Assembly (NCBI RefSeq): GCF_002259405.1
Contig: NZ_NPFW01000002.1
Span: 248,001 to 312,000 of the forward strand
Origin: Rhodococcus sp. 14-2483-1-2
GTDB lineage: Bacteria; Actinomycetota; Actinomycetes; Mycobacteriales; Mycobacteriaceae
Direction of reading: 5' to 3'
DNA length: 64,000 bases
This document shows, piece after piece, positions 9,650 to 19,226 of this stretch. The position numbers and the translations under genes were made by a program. Within the stretch, counting starts at the first letter, position 1, and each line of letters begins with the position of its first letter. Below the pieces are notes generated by a model that was not told the DNA's origin, made no database searches, and saw only the letters and a list, made by a program, of their open reading frames with translations.

Positions 9650-10633
9650 TTACGGCTGGTACCCGACTGCGTTGACGTCGCCGATGTCTCCCTCGTCCGG
9701 TTCGGCGACTGTCAGTACTGCGTCCACCACAGCTCTGTTGGTTTCCAACTCACGCTCCAGCCGCCGGAGCGTGTGCGCGATGCGTGATTCTGCGAAATCA
9801 CCGACGAGATCGACACTCGCCACCACGTAGAGCTGTTTGGGACCGACGAACTCGATGCGAACGAACCTGACCGACGCCACGTCGGGAAGTTCTTCGATCC
9901 GCTGCACCACCGCGTTCCATAATGCTCTCGATCCCGGTTCGCCGGTGAGGAATCGGCGGTTTCGATCGATCAGAACGAACGCGACGATTCCGAGAAGTAC
10001 ACCCACCAGGATGGAGCCGATGGCGTCGAACGCCGCCGATCCGGTGAGCTGATGCAGGCCGATTCCGGCACCGGCGATGACGATGCCGATCAGTGCGGCA
10101 CTGTCCTCCGCGAACACTGCACGCAGCGTCGGGTCCGAGGTCTCGAGTGCGTAGTCGAGAAAGTCCCGGTCGTACTCGGCGGCCTCGCCGCGGATCTGAC
10201 GCACCGATTGCAGAAACGACACGCCCTCGAGCAGGAACGCGATGGCGAGCACGACATAGGCCACCAGGTAGTTCTCGCTGCTCGATTCACCGGCGAACAA
10301 CGAGGTGATGCCGTGCCACACCGAGACGGCCGCACCGGCGACGAACAGTCCGATCGCCGCGAGTGTCGACCAGAAGTACGTTTCGCGTCCGTAGCCGAGC
10401 GGCCGACGATCGTCCGGTCCGCGCGATCCCCGACGATTGGCGACGAGCAAGAAGATCTCGTTGCCGGTGTCGGCCCACGAGTGCGCTGCTTCGGCGACCA
10501 TCGATGCAGATCCGGTGAACACCGCGGCAAACGTCTTGGCAATCGCGACGCCGAGATTGGCGACGAAAGCGATGATCACGGTACGGAGGCTCTCGCCGCC
10601 CTCGGCCGCGTCGGACTTCGGTGCGCTCTTCAT
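9650..10633 (-). CDS. Cation diffusion facilitator (CDF) family metal transporter
   Basis: A 327-aa membrane protein with about six helices followed by a cytosolic ferredoxin-like domain from residue ~245 (NAVVQRIEELPDVASVRFVR). The TM2 metal site HSWADTGNE is present. The TM5 site reads AVFAEDSAALIG with Glu-Asp rather than the usual His-x3-Asp, a pattern I associate with the SLC30A9-like branch of the family. It would exchange a divalent metal, often zinc, for protons. ATG 10633 gives a normal N-terminus (MKSAPKSDAAEGGESLRTVI). Its place inside an ethanolamine block is unusual; a link to cobalt/B12 or to a metal enzyme is possible but unproven. Its own 113-nt leader holds strong inverted repeats. 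Confidence 0.88.
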   Translation of the reverse strand: MKSAPKSDAAEGGESLRTVIIAFVANLGVAIAKTFAAVFTGSASMVAEAAHSWADTGNEIFLLVANRRGSRGPDDRRPLGYGRETYFWSTLAAIGLFVAGAAVSVWHGITSLFAGESSSENYLVAYVVLAIAFLLEGVSFLQSVRQIRGEAAEYDRDFLDYALETSDPTLRAVFAEDSAALIGIVIAGAGIGLHQLTGSAAFDAIGSILVGVLLGIVAFVLIDRNRRFLTGEPGSRALWNAVVQRIEELPDVASVRFVRIEFVGPKQLYVVASVDLVGDFAESRIAHTLRRLERELETNRAVVDAVLTVAEPDEGDIGDVNAVGYQP

Positions 10634-10656
10634 CTTTCGCACTGTATGCGCTCCAC

Positions 10657-10737
10657 GCAGTGGTGCGGTCGAGTGCCGCATGCGGCACACGGGAGTGGAG
10701 CCCGCGGAACGACCCAGAAGCGGAGCCGCACCACTGC
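10657..10737. repeat. Nested inverted repeats upstream of the CDF gene
   Basis: The 113-nt spacer between the DUF779 gene and the CDF gene holds two perfect structures. One is a 16-bp palindrome GTGCCGCATGCGGCAC at 10673-10688. The other is a 12-bp inverted repeat, GCAGTGGTGCGG at 10657-10668 pairing with CCGCACCACTGC at 10726-10737, which encloses the palindrome. The arrangement could be an operator for a metal regulator, an intra-operonic terminator/attenuator or a structured leader. It ends about 24 nt before the CDF start codon. Confidence 0.6.
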
Positions 10738-10746
10738 CGGAGGCAC

Positions 10747-11285
10747 TCAGCCCTGGAGCATCCCCGGGACGGGACATGCGTCGACGGCCTCGGCGACCAC
10801 CAACGGATCGTCGGGAACTTCGGGCCGTCGACCTTCTTCCCAGTCGACGCCGACGAGCGGCGGATGCTCGGCGAGGATGTCGTTCTCCTCGTCCGTGTAG
10901 GCCCGCCCGCGACTGAGGAAGCGCACTCCCTCGGGCGATTCGAGCGAGAAGCCACCGCCGCGGCCGGGAACCACGTCGAGTACCAGTTGAGTGTGCTTCC
11001 ACGCCTGGAACTGCGATCCCGAAATCCACACCGGCACACCATCGGTCCCACTGGGCAGATCGGGCGGGATCTCGCCCACCCCGAGCCGGAGGTCGATGTA
11101 CCCGAGGAGAACATCCCGATCGCCGACGATGAATTCCCCTGCGGGGTAACACATCGGCGACGACCCGTCACAACATCCACCGGACTGATGCATCATCAGT
11201 TCGCCGTGGATACCGCCGAGGCGACGGAGCAGGTCCATCGCCTCGACGGTTGTCTTCAGCCGCGCGGGCGGCCGAGGGCTGTTCA

Positions 11286-11286
<1 letters not shown>
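10747..11286 (-). CDS. DUF779 protein, aldehyde dehydrogenase partner
   Basis: A 179-aa soluble protein of the DUF779 family. The signature is a Cys-rich loop, MMHQSGGCCDGSSPMCYPAG, that could bind a metal, then DVLLGYIDLRLG and QFQAWKHTQLVLDVVPGRGG. DUF779 genes are commonly found next to acetaldehyde-type aldehyde dehydrogenases, as here: the ATG overlaps the dehydrogenase stop by one base (TGATG). That coupling suggests a role in the activity or stability of that enzyme, but I know of no established biochemical activity. The C-terminal ~50 residues are acidic and proline-rich and probably not part of the core domain. Confidence 0.85.
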
Positions 11287-12809
<1,523 letters not shown>

Positions 12810-12873
12810 TGAAAATCCTCCTGATCGACACGTGCTTCACAGTTGATGCGGTGTGTGATTCAGGACACTAGGG

Positions 12874-12889
12874 GTTGCAACGTTGCAAC
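12874..12889. promoter_or_regulatory. Perfect 16-bp palindrome, probable operator of the aldehyde dehydrogenase operon
   Basis: GTTGCAACGTTGCAAC reads identically on both strands. It lies 65 nt upstream of the aldehyde dehydrogenase ATG, with another GTTGC half-like element just upstream of it (12893-12897). Position and symmetry fit an activator or repressor dimer site; the neighbouring GAF-type regulator is the obvious candidate, by inference only. Confidence 0.6.
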
Positions 12890-12955
12890 TACGTTGCCGA
12901 TGCGACGGCATCTGTGTCGCTGCACCTGCCGGAGAAACCGCCAGTGACGATACGG

Positions 12956-14251
12956 TCAGATTCCGAGTTCGCGGTCGAGTAGATCGATGCGCGCACTGAC
13001 CTGCCCGTAGAGTGCGGAATCGCTGCTCAGGGTGGCCCTGTACGCCTCCCACGCGATCACGTCCGAGCGACCGTGAATGGACGATGTCCACTGCGCCAGC
13101 AGCACCGGATCTCCGAGCCGGAGCAGTGCTGCCTGCATCCGGGACCGCAGTTCCTCGCGGATCTCCTCGATGCCGGGTGCGGACGATCCGGGAAGCACCG
13201 GGCCCGAGTAGATACGGAGCGCAGCGTCGACGTCGCCGCGGTCGAGGGCACGCCTGATGTCGCCGACGTCCGAGGACAGCTCGCCGACCAGACGGTAGGG
13301 CCGCGACGCCAGGCCTGCGGTCCCGAATGCCTTACGCAATCTCGACATCTCGGCGCGAATCGTCACGGAGTCGAGCTCCTGCTCGTCGAGCAGCACGGCG
13401 AGGTGGTCGGAGCTGAGGCCTTCGGGATGCTCACCGAGCAGAAGCAGGATCTCCGCGTGTCGCTGAGAGAGCGGTATCCGGCCGGAACCGCGCACCACAC
13501 CCGGCCGTCCCGATCCGAGAACCTCGAGCCGAGGAGCTTTGTCGCCCAAAGATTTCGGAGAATTCATCAGATGCAGGCGTAGCTCGGATTCGGCGGCGGC
13601 GACGGTGGCGCGCACCAACGAGAGCACCTCGGGCACCGCAACGCGCGGGCCACCGGTGATATCGATGGCGCCCAGGATGTGGCCGCTGGTGGGGTGGTGA
13701 ACCGGTGCCGCCGAGCAGCTCCACTCGTGCACCGACCGAGAGAAGTGCTCGGACGCGAAGATCTGCACGCTGTGGTCGACGGCGAGCGCAGTACCGGGGG
13801 CATTGGTGCCTTTGCTCTCCTCGCTCCAATCGACCCCCTCGGCGAAGTCCATCGTGAGCGCGCGGTCCTTGGCCGCGGAATCACCCTCGACCCACAGCAG
13901 GCGTCCCTCGGCATCGGAGATGGCGACGAGCAGACCGGTGTCCGACGCGTCCTCGACCAGCAGCTTGCGGATGACCGGACGGATGATGGCCATCGGATGC
14001 CCGTTGCGGTAGCGCTCGAGGTCCGCACCGGTCAGTGCCGGAGTGTCGTTGCCGCCGTCGGGATCGACGCCCTTGGTCCGACTGCGCATCCACGAATCGA
14101 GCACGACGGACCTGACGGTCGAACCGTGGGTGCGAACATCGTCGACGAAAGATTGATGGGCACTGGACATCTGGCGTGCGAGCACAGCGATGTCCTCGCC
14201 GGGGCGCACTGCGACCCAGGGGTTGCCACCACTGTCCGATCGGCTTGCCAT
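12956..14251 (-). CDS. GAF-domain transcriptional regulator (AcoR-like sensor without AAA domain)
   Basis: A 431-aa protein. Residues ~100-270 form a GAF sensor of the type found in AcoR/DhaR activators, with GVDWSEESKGTNAPGTALAV and EWSCSAAPVHHPTSGHILGA. There is no sigma-54 AAA+ module. The C-terminal half starts with a winged-helix segment (LSQRHAEILLLLGEHPEGLS, then SVTIRAEMSRLRKAFG), a layout common in actinobacterial regulators of alcohol and aldehyde operons. I use ATG 14251 (MASRSDSGGN). It probably senses acetaldehyde, ethanolamine or a related small molecule and controls the adjacent dehydrogenase promoter; this is inferred from position. Confidence 0.82.
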   Translation of the reverse strand: MASRSDSGGNPWVAVRPGEDIAVLARQMSSAHQSFVDDVRTHGSTVRSVVLDSWMRSRTKGVDPDGGNDTPALTGADLERYRNGHPMAIIRPVIRKLLVEDASDTGLLVAISDAEGRLLWVEGDSAAKDRALTMDFAEGVDWSEESKGTNAPGTALAVDHSVQIFASEHFSRSVHEWSCSAAPVHHPTSGHILGAIDITGGPRVAVPEVLSLVRATVAAAESELRLHLMNSPKSLGDKAPRLEVLGSGRPGVVRGSGRIPLSQRHAEILLLLGEHPEGLSSDHLAVLLDEQELDSVTIRAEMSRLRKAFGTAGLASRPYRLVGELSSDVGDIRRALDRGDVDAALRIYSGPVLPGSSAPGIEEIREELRSRMQAALLRLGDPVLLAQWTSSIHGRSDVIAWEAYRATLSSDSALYGQVSARIDLLDRELGI

Positions 14252-14360
14252 TCGACGCTTCCTCCGTGACCTGTCCACATCGCTGTAACCCAGCTCACAA
14301 GCAAGGATACAGCCGTGGTCGACGCGCGCGGCCGTGGCCGGTCGCGCCGACCCCGAGTGC

Positions 14361-14498
14361 CTACTTCTTCTTGACGGCCGAGGTGATGATGTCGTTGCTG
14401 GTGTCACCACTCGACTTGGCCCGCTTGTCCGCGCGCTTGTCCTTGAGAGACTTGCCGGATTTCTTGGTCATCGTGTTGCGGGGCGATTTGTCCGACAT
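14361..14498 (-). CDS. Small basic protein, 45 aa, unknown function
   Basis: ATG 14498 opens a 45-residue frame, MSDKSPRNTMTKKSGKSLKD then KRADKRAKSSGDTSNDIITS and AVKKK. It is very rich in Lys, Arg and Ser and probably disordered. Short proteins starting MSDKSPR with a KKxGKSLKxKRAxK core recur in Rhodococcus and Mycobacterium genomes, as I recall, which supports a real gene. It lies downstream of mftG on the same strand with a 92-nt gap, and its stop is 109 nt before the GAF regulator start. No activity can be assigned; nucleic-acid or ribosome association would suit the charge. Confidence 0.6.
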   Translation of the reverse strand: MSDKSPRNTMTKKSGKSLKDKRADKRAKSSGDTSNDIITSAVKKK

Positions 14499-14590
14499 GG
14501 CAGTAACCCATCTATTGGGGAACCTGAACGGTCCCCAGACCACGAACGCTACGCCTCGACGCGCACCCCGTGGTCTGCAACGGTCACCAG

Positions 14591-16075
14591 TCATCCCGCC
14601 GGCTCCACTCCCATCAACGCAGCGGCGCGTTCTGCGAACATGATGGCCGTCGCATGCGGGCCACGGCTGGGCACCACCGGAAACGCCGACGTGTCGACGA
14701 CGAGGACACCGTCCACTCCGCGCACACGGCAGTGGTCGTCGAGCACCGACCCGGGGTCGGACTCGGGTCCCATCCTGGCACTGCCGGACAGGTGCAGCGA
14801 CGTACCGAGTGCCGCGAGAGGGTCGTCGCTCGCGGGGACTTCGACCCGGCAGGCCATGGACGGCGATGCGAGCAGATCTCGCGCCAGTTCGACGCCACCT
14901 CGCATCGCTCGCCGGTCGCCCGCCGATTCGAGATAGCGGTATCTCACGTCCGGTGCCTCGAACGGATCGGTGCTGCGCAGCGCGATGCTCCCTCGTGCCG
15001 TGGAGCGCATGAGGCCGACACCGAACACGTGCGGCCCAGGTGGAAGACCGGAGATCAGTCGATCGAATCTCCTCGTGTACGGCCTGATCTCCACGTCGCC
15101 CGCATGCAGCACCGCTTCCAGAACCGGGGATACCGTCGAGAATTCGTTCGGCACGACGACGGGGACGGCAACCTCGGGATGATCGCTGAAACCTCGGCCG
15201 ACTCCCGGAATGTCGGCGATCACCGGAACGCCAAGCGCAGCAGAGCCTTCCGACGGTCCCACGCCGGATCGAAGCAGCAACGCGGGGGTGTGCACCGCGC
15301 CGGCCGAGAGGACAACGGTGTCGGACTCGACGACACGGCGTACGCCGTCGGCGATGATCTCGACCCCGATCACCCTGTTTCCCTTGAACATCAACGACGC
15401 CACCGTCGTATTCCCTTGCACCCTCAGGTTCTTTCGTCCGACGACCGGCAGAAGATATGCCAGAGCAGCACTTACGCGGATCCCGTTGCGGATGTTCGAC
15501 GGCACGCTACCCACTCCCCCTGCGGCTGCATCGGGAGCGTTCATGTCCTCGTGGAATCGAAGTCCCGCGTTCGTCGCGGCCTGCACGAATGCCGCCGTGA
15601 GGGGATGTCGGTCCTGCGCGGGGGTGCGCGAGACCGGTATCGGTCCGCGGGAACCGTGCCACCGCCCGATCGCTCCGGCATCGAGATCGGTTTCGGAGCC
15701 GATGTAGAACGGCAGCACTTGATCGAAGGACCACACCGATTGCGGCCAGGCGTCGAAGTCACCCGGCGTGGCACGCATGAAGTAGCCGCCGTTCACTGCG
15801 CCGGAGCCTCCCAGCACCCGGCCTCGGGCGATCGTGCGAAAGACATCCGAGGCGAGTTCGGCCGTGTAGGTTCCCACCCATTCGCTGCCGGGGCCGATGG
15901 GAAGCGTCGACGCGTCGAGCAGGGCCGCCGGAACATCGTCGACGCCGGAGAACGCCGGTCCGGCTTCGAGCAACAGCACCGACCGATCGGGATTCTCACT
16001 GAGCCGCGACGCGAGAACGCAGCCGCAGGAGCCACCTCCGACGACGATGACGTCGGCGAACTCGATCGGGTTCAC
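14591..16075 (-). CDS. mftG: Mycofactocin system GMC oxidoreductase MftG
   Basis: A 494-aa FAD-dependent glucose-methanol-choline family enzyme. The Rossmann motif VIVVGGGSCGCVLASRLSE is at the N-terminus, followed by ARGRVLGGSGAVNGGYFMRA (GMC signature 1), with active-site histidines in SLHLSGSARMG and SRGPHATAIMFAERAA. In mycobacteria MftG reoxidises reduced mycofactocin and links it to respiration. It follows mftF by 33 nt on the same strand and is the last recognisable MFT gene here. The length and the tight N-terminal start (MNPIEFADVIVVGGGS) agree with the family. Strong identification because of both sequence and position. Confidence 0.92.
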   Translation of the reverse strand: MNPIEFADVIVVGGGSCGCVLASRLSENPDRSVLLLEAGPAFSGVDDVPAALLDASTLPIGPGSEWVGTYTAELASDVFRTIARGRVLGGSGAVNGGYFMRATPGDFDAWPQSVWSFDQVLPFYIGSETDLDAGAIGRWHGSRGPIPVSRTPAQDRHPLTAAFVQAATNAGLRFHEDMNAPDAAAGGVGSVPSNIRNGIRVSAALAYLLPVVGRKNLRVQGNTTVASLMFKGNRVIGVEIIADGVRRVVESDTVVLSAGAVHTPALLLRSGVGPSEGSAALGVPVIADIPGVGRGFSDHPEVAVPVVVPNEFSTVSPVLEAVLHAGDVEIRPYTRRFDRLISGLPPGPHVFGVGLMRSTARGSIALRSTDPFEAPDVRYRYLESAGDRRAMRGGVELARDLLASPSMACRVEVPASDDPLAALGTSLHLSGSARMGPESDPGSVLDDHCRVRGVDGVLVVDTSAFPVVPSRGPHATAIMFAERAAALMGVEPAG

Positions 16076-16108
16076 ACCGTCGACGGAGCCGACCGGGCTC
16101 GCACCACG

Positions 16109-17635
16109 TCAGCCGTCGAGGCGTGGCTTGAGCGCGTCGACACTGCGCGCGGACAGTGCACCGCGCCACAGCCCCGCTCCGTAGGCGACGTCATCGGCTC
16201 GCTTGTAGAACGCATAGCGCACAGGATCGAGGCCGCCGAGCTCACGATGCTTGTACCAATCCGAAAAGGCCTCTGCCACAGCCAATCCCAGCGCAATTCT
16301 ACGAATCCGACTCGACAGCAACACGGCGAGCAGGGTGATCGGCCAATAATGTCGACACAGGGCCGACGCCAATTGCCACAACCCCGCCACAAAACCCTCG
16401 GCGGCGAGAATGGCCGCGATCCGCGTGGGCTGATCCAGACCGACGAACATCTTTCGCAGGCGCACGATCGTCACGCCCAGTGTGGCTGCAGCACCGACAA
16501 GCCCGATTCGCGTCAGACTCGCGGCGAGCAGACACGCGACCAACGTCCACGGAGACATCGCGATCGGCGGCACCATTCCCGGATGACGTGCCGACAACGG
16601 CGTGGCACCGGTCCCGTAGAACAGCTTGCGGGCGAACCATTCGACGAAGGTGACGCGATGCTCGTGCGCGACGTGGGCGACGGGTTCGTAGCGCAGCCGC
16701 CACCCCGCTTCCTGCAATCGCCAGCACAGGTCCACGTCCTCGGCCACGTGCATCGACTCGTCGAATCCGTCGCAGTCCATCGCCACCGACCGACGCATCA
16801 ACATCGCGGCGCTGGGGACGTACGACACCGAGCTGCCCGCGCGCACTGCAGCTTCTCTGCGGCCGAGGTCGAGCGACGAGCGGGCGTGTTCGTACCGGGC
16901 CAGCGCGCTGCCCTCGGACTCGAGTGCGACGATGCGAGGGGCCACCAGAGCGACTGCCGGATCCGAGAAGTGGCCCAGCATCACCTCGAGCCACCCCTTA
17001 CGCGGGACAACGTCCGAATCAAGAAACGCAACGAAATCTGTTGTGGCACAACGCAAGCCAGTGTTCCGCGCCGCAGCCGGTCCGCGCGAGTGCTCGTGCC
17101 GCAGCACCGTCACGCTGCCCACACTCCACGAGACCCTCGGCACTGCGACCGGGACGTCCGACCCGTCGTCGACGATGATGACGTGCAATCCGTGCAGCGC
17201 CGCGATCAACCGCTCCAACCCCGCCTCGTTGTTCTTGAGCGGTACGACGACGGTGACGTCAGACGGCGACGGGATCGACATCGGGCGCGGGTTCCCGACA
17301 CCCGAGTCGAGCAATTTGCGAGCGACGAGAGCGGACTGCGAGTCGGTCACTTCGATGAATCCATCGCCGATCATCGCCGCAGCGGTCGGTGCGAGCTTGA
17401 GCATGCGGGTCGGTGAACCACCGATCAGGACGCGCCCTTCGGAGAATGTGCGTACGCGTGGATCCACTCGCACCCCGAAGCCATCAGGCAACCGACCTTC
17501 ACCCATCAGGAGATCGTAAGCGGACGGGACGCCGAAGTGTCGGCCACCCGTGAAATCGGACGGAACATACCCATGCCCCGTTTTTCCGGAATCGTCGACC
17601 GGTCCCCCAGCAGGCGTTTCACCGTGTTCGATCAT
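16109..17635 (-). CDS. mftF: Mycofactocin glycosyltransferase MftF
   Basis: A GT2-family glycosyltransferase that adds glucose units to (pre)mycofactocin. The GT-A core is clear: [42 protein letters not shown], the metal-binding FLDSDV, and [15 protein letters not shown]. Two or three hydrophobic segments near the C-terminus suggest membrane association. Starting at ATG 17635 overlaps the mftE stop (ATGA) and gives 508 aa. The family usually begins close to [13 protein letters not shown], so an internal ATG at 17506 giving 465 aa is a serious alternative; the extra N-terminal 43 residues look non-conserved. It lies between mftE and mftG. Confidence 0.92.
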   Translation of the reverse strand: MIEHGETPAGGPVDDSGKTGHGYVPSDFTGGRHFGVPSAYDLLMGEGRLPDGFGVRVDPRVRTFSEGRVLIGGSPTRMLKLAPTAAAMIGDGFIEVTDSQSALVARKLLDSGVGNPRPMSIPSPSDVTVVVPLKNNEAGLERLIAALHGLHVIIVDDGSDVPVAVPRVSWSVGSVTVLRHEHSRGPAAARNTGLRCATTDFVAFLDSDVVPRKGWLEVMLGHFSDPAVALVAPRIVALESEGSALARYEHARSSLDLGRREAAVRAGSSVSYVPSAAMLMRRSVAMDCDGFDESMHVAEDVDLCWRLQEAGWRLRYEPVAHVAHEHRVTFVEWFARKLFYGTGATPLSARHPGMVPPIAMSPWTLVACLLAASLTRIGLVGAAATLGVTIVRLRKMFVGLDQPTRIAAILAAEGFVAGLWQLASALCRHYWPITLLAVLLSSRIRRIALGLAVAEAFSDWYKHRELGGLDPVRYAFYKRADDVAYGAGLWRGALSARSVDALKPRLDG

Positions 17636-18318
17636 GTGATCACTCCGTGCTCGGAGGGACTCCATCTCTGCACTGCATCGCCTGCGCGGACGCAGAGGGC
17701 CTCGAACAAGCGCCTCCCCTCCTCCGAATCGGCCCCGGTGGGATCGCCGAGCACGCCGTTGGGAGTGATCGGCGCCATGCCGTCGACGCGAAGCGACGGG
17801 AGCAGGTCGGCGATGTCGGCCACGTTCCCCACCTCGGCCTTGCTCATGTCCACCACCTCGGGCGAAAGGTGCAGCAGCAACGACGTTTCGGTGCGACCGG
17901 CGTGAGCATCTGCTCCGGGTATCGCGCACGGGAACCACACGACATCGCGTCCCTCGTACCGGAGCAACAGCACTGCGGACCGCACAGTGGGGCCGTTACC
18001 TCCGTGTCCGTTGACGAAGACCACCCGCTCGGCCCAACGGCACGCGGAGCGCCCGTACTCCACCAGGACCGCTTCGAGCGCTGCGGCCCCGATCGAGACT
18101 GTGCCGGGAAATCCCTCGTGCTCGCCACTGGCTCCGTACGCGATCGCGGGGGCCACGACGGCATCCGCGATGGTGTGCGCCACGGCTGTTGCGATACGAG
18201 TGTCGGTGTCGAGCGGGAGGTGCGGACCGTGCTGCTCGGTCGAGCCGACCGGCACCACGAGGGTCCGAGACCCGTCGATGTCCGGCCAGTACTGCGTACC
18301 GAGGGGGTCCGTGGCCAT
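17632..18318 (-). CDS. mftE: Mycofactocin peptidase MftE (creatininase family)
   Basis: A 228-aa metal-dependent hydrolase of the creatininase fold. Metal ligands are visible in [19 protein letters not shown], in VNGHGGNG and in the acidic [14 protein letters not shown]. In the MFT pathway it clips the MftC-modified precursor to release the Val-Tyr-derived pyrrolidinone (AHDP), the substrate of MftD. Start ATG 18318 ([14 protein letters not shown]). It is the first gene of the mftEFG group but is separated from mftD by roughly 8 kb of unrelated genes, so it needs its own promoter, presumably in the 18319-18388 region shared with the divergent GntR gene. Confidence 0.93.
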   Translation of the reverse strand: MATDPLGTQYWPDIDGSRTLVVPVGSTEQHGPHLPLDTDTRIATAVAHTIADAVVAPAIAYGASGEHEGFPGTVSIGAAALEAVLVEYGRSACRWAERVVFVNGHGGNGPTVRSAVLLLRYEGRDVVWFPCAIPGADAHAGRTETSLLLHLSPEVVDMSKAEVGNVADIADLLPSLRVDGMAPITPNGVLGDPTGADSEEGRRLFEALCVRAGDAVQRWSPSEHGVIT

Positions 18319-18388
18319 GAGTGCAGATGCTATCGGATGGAACGAGGACGTCACGCCGCCGAAACACTGCGACGATAATCTTCGATTC

Positions 18389-19114
18389 GTGCCACCCCGT
18401 CGCCGATCCATATTGCTCTCGCAATTGTCGATATCGGCACCCGGTGGCCCGCAGCCGACAATTCTACAAGAGTTACGCCGAGTCATTCTTGCCGGCGATG
18501 CGCCTCCGAATACACCGATTCCACTCAATGAAGTAGCGGAACTTTTCGGAGTGAGCAGAATTCCGGTGCGCGAATCCCTCAAGACACTCATCGGCGAGGG
18601 CTTGGTCGATCATCGACCGAACCTGGGCTACACGGTCGCTCAGCTGACCGCGGCCGAACTTCGCGAAATGTACATCGTGCGTGAGGTTCTCGAGACTGCG
18701 GCACTACCGGTCGCGGTCGATCTGGCGACCGATACCGACCGCGAACACCTCATCGAGGTCAACAGACAACTCGAGGCCTCCTTGGCCCAGGACGACTCAC
18801 GGGAGTATCACCGACTCTCACGTGAATTCCACCTGTCGCTGACGCGCCCGTCTCGGATGCACCGGTTACTGCACATGCTCGAATCCGCCTGGAACATCAC
18901 CGAACCCGTGCAACCCATGGTTCATGTCGCCGGGTCGGACAGAGCGTCACTGCACAGCGATCATGCCGAAATGCTCGCGGCATTCCTGGCCGGTGATTCC
19001 GCGGGTCTACTGCGCGCCGCGCAGCATCATCACACGCGTCTCAATTCGGTCATTTCGACACTGTCGAACGACCACGGATTGTTCGCCGATCCGCCGTCCG
19101 ACCAGTCGCGATAG
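18389..19114 (+). CDS. GntR-family regulator with FCD domain
   Basis: A 241-aa protein from GTG 18389 (an in-frame ATG at 18317 would overlap mftE). The winged helix is residues ~25-85, with PLNEVAELFGVSRIPVRESL as the recognition segment and GLVDHRPNLGYTVAQLT as the wing. The FCD ligand domain follows, with the helical Asp/His pattern (YHRLSREFHLSL, LHSDHAEMLAAF) that usually coordinates a metal. It sits upstream of and codirectional with the NCS1 permease and racemase genes, so it most likely controls those two; a role at mftE, with which it shares a divergent start region, is also possible. Confidence 0.85.
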   Translation: MPPRRRSILLSQLSISAPGGPQPTILQELRRVILAGDAPPNTPIPLNEVAELFGVSRIPVRESLKTLIGEGLVDHRPNLGYTVAQLTAAELREMYIVREVLETAALPVAVDLATDTDREHLIEVNRQLEASLAQDDSREYHRLSREFHLSLTRPSRMHRLLHMLESAWNITEPVQPMVHVAGSDRASLHSDHAEMLAAFLAGDSAGLLRAAQHHHTRLNSVISTLSNDHGLFADPPSDQSR

Positions 19115-19226
19115 AAAATCCGCTAAAGATATATCGCTTACGTCACGAGCGCGCAACACTACGCCGCTAACTTTTCCTCATTCATCTCCTTCGTTCACCT
19201 CATACGCCATGCCGTCAGGAGCATCG

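Noticed and set aside
14570..17416. A 948-codon open frame on the plus strand through mftG and mftF
   Set aside because: Antisense to two well-supported mycofactocin genes with low-complexity basic composition; a GC artefact.
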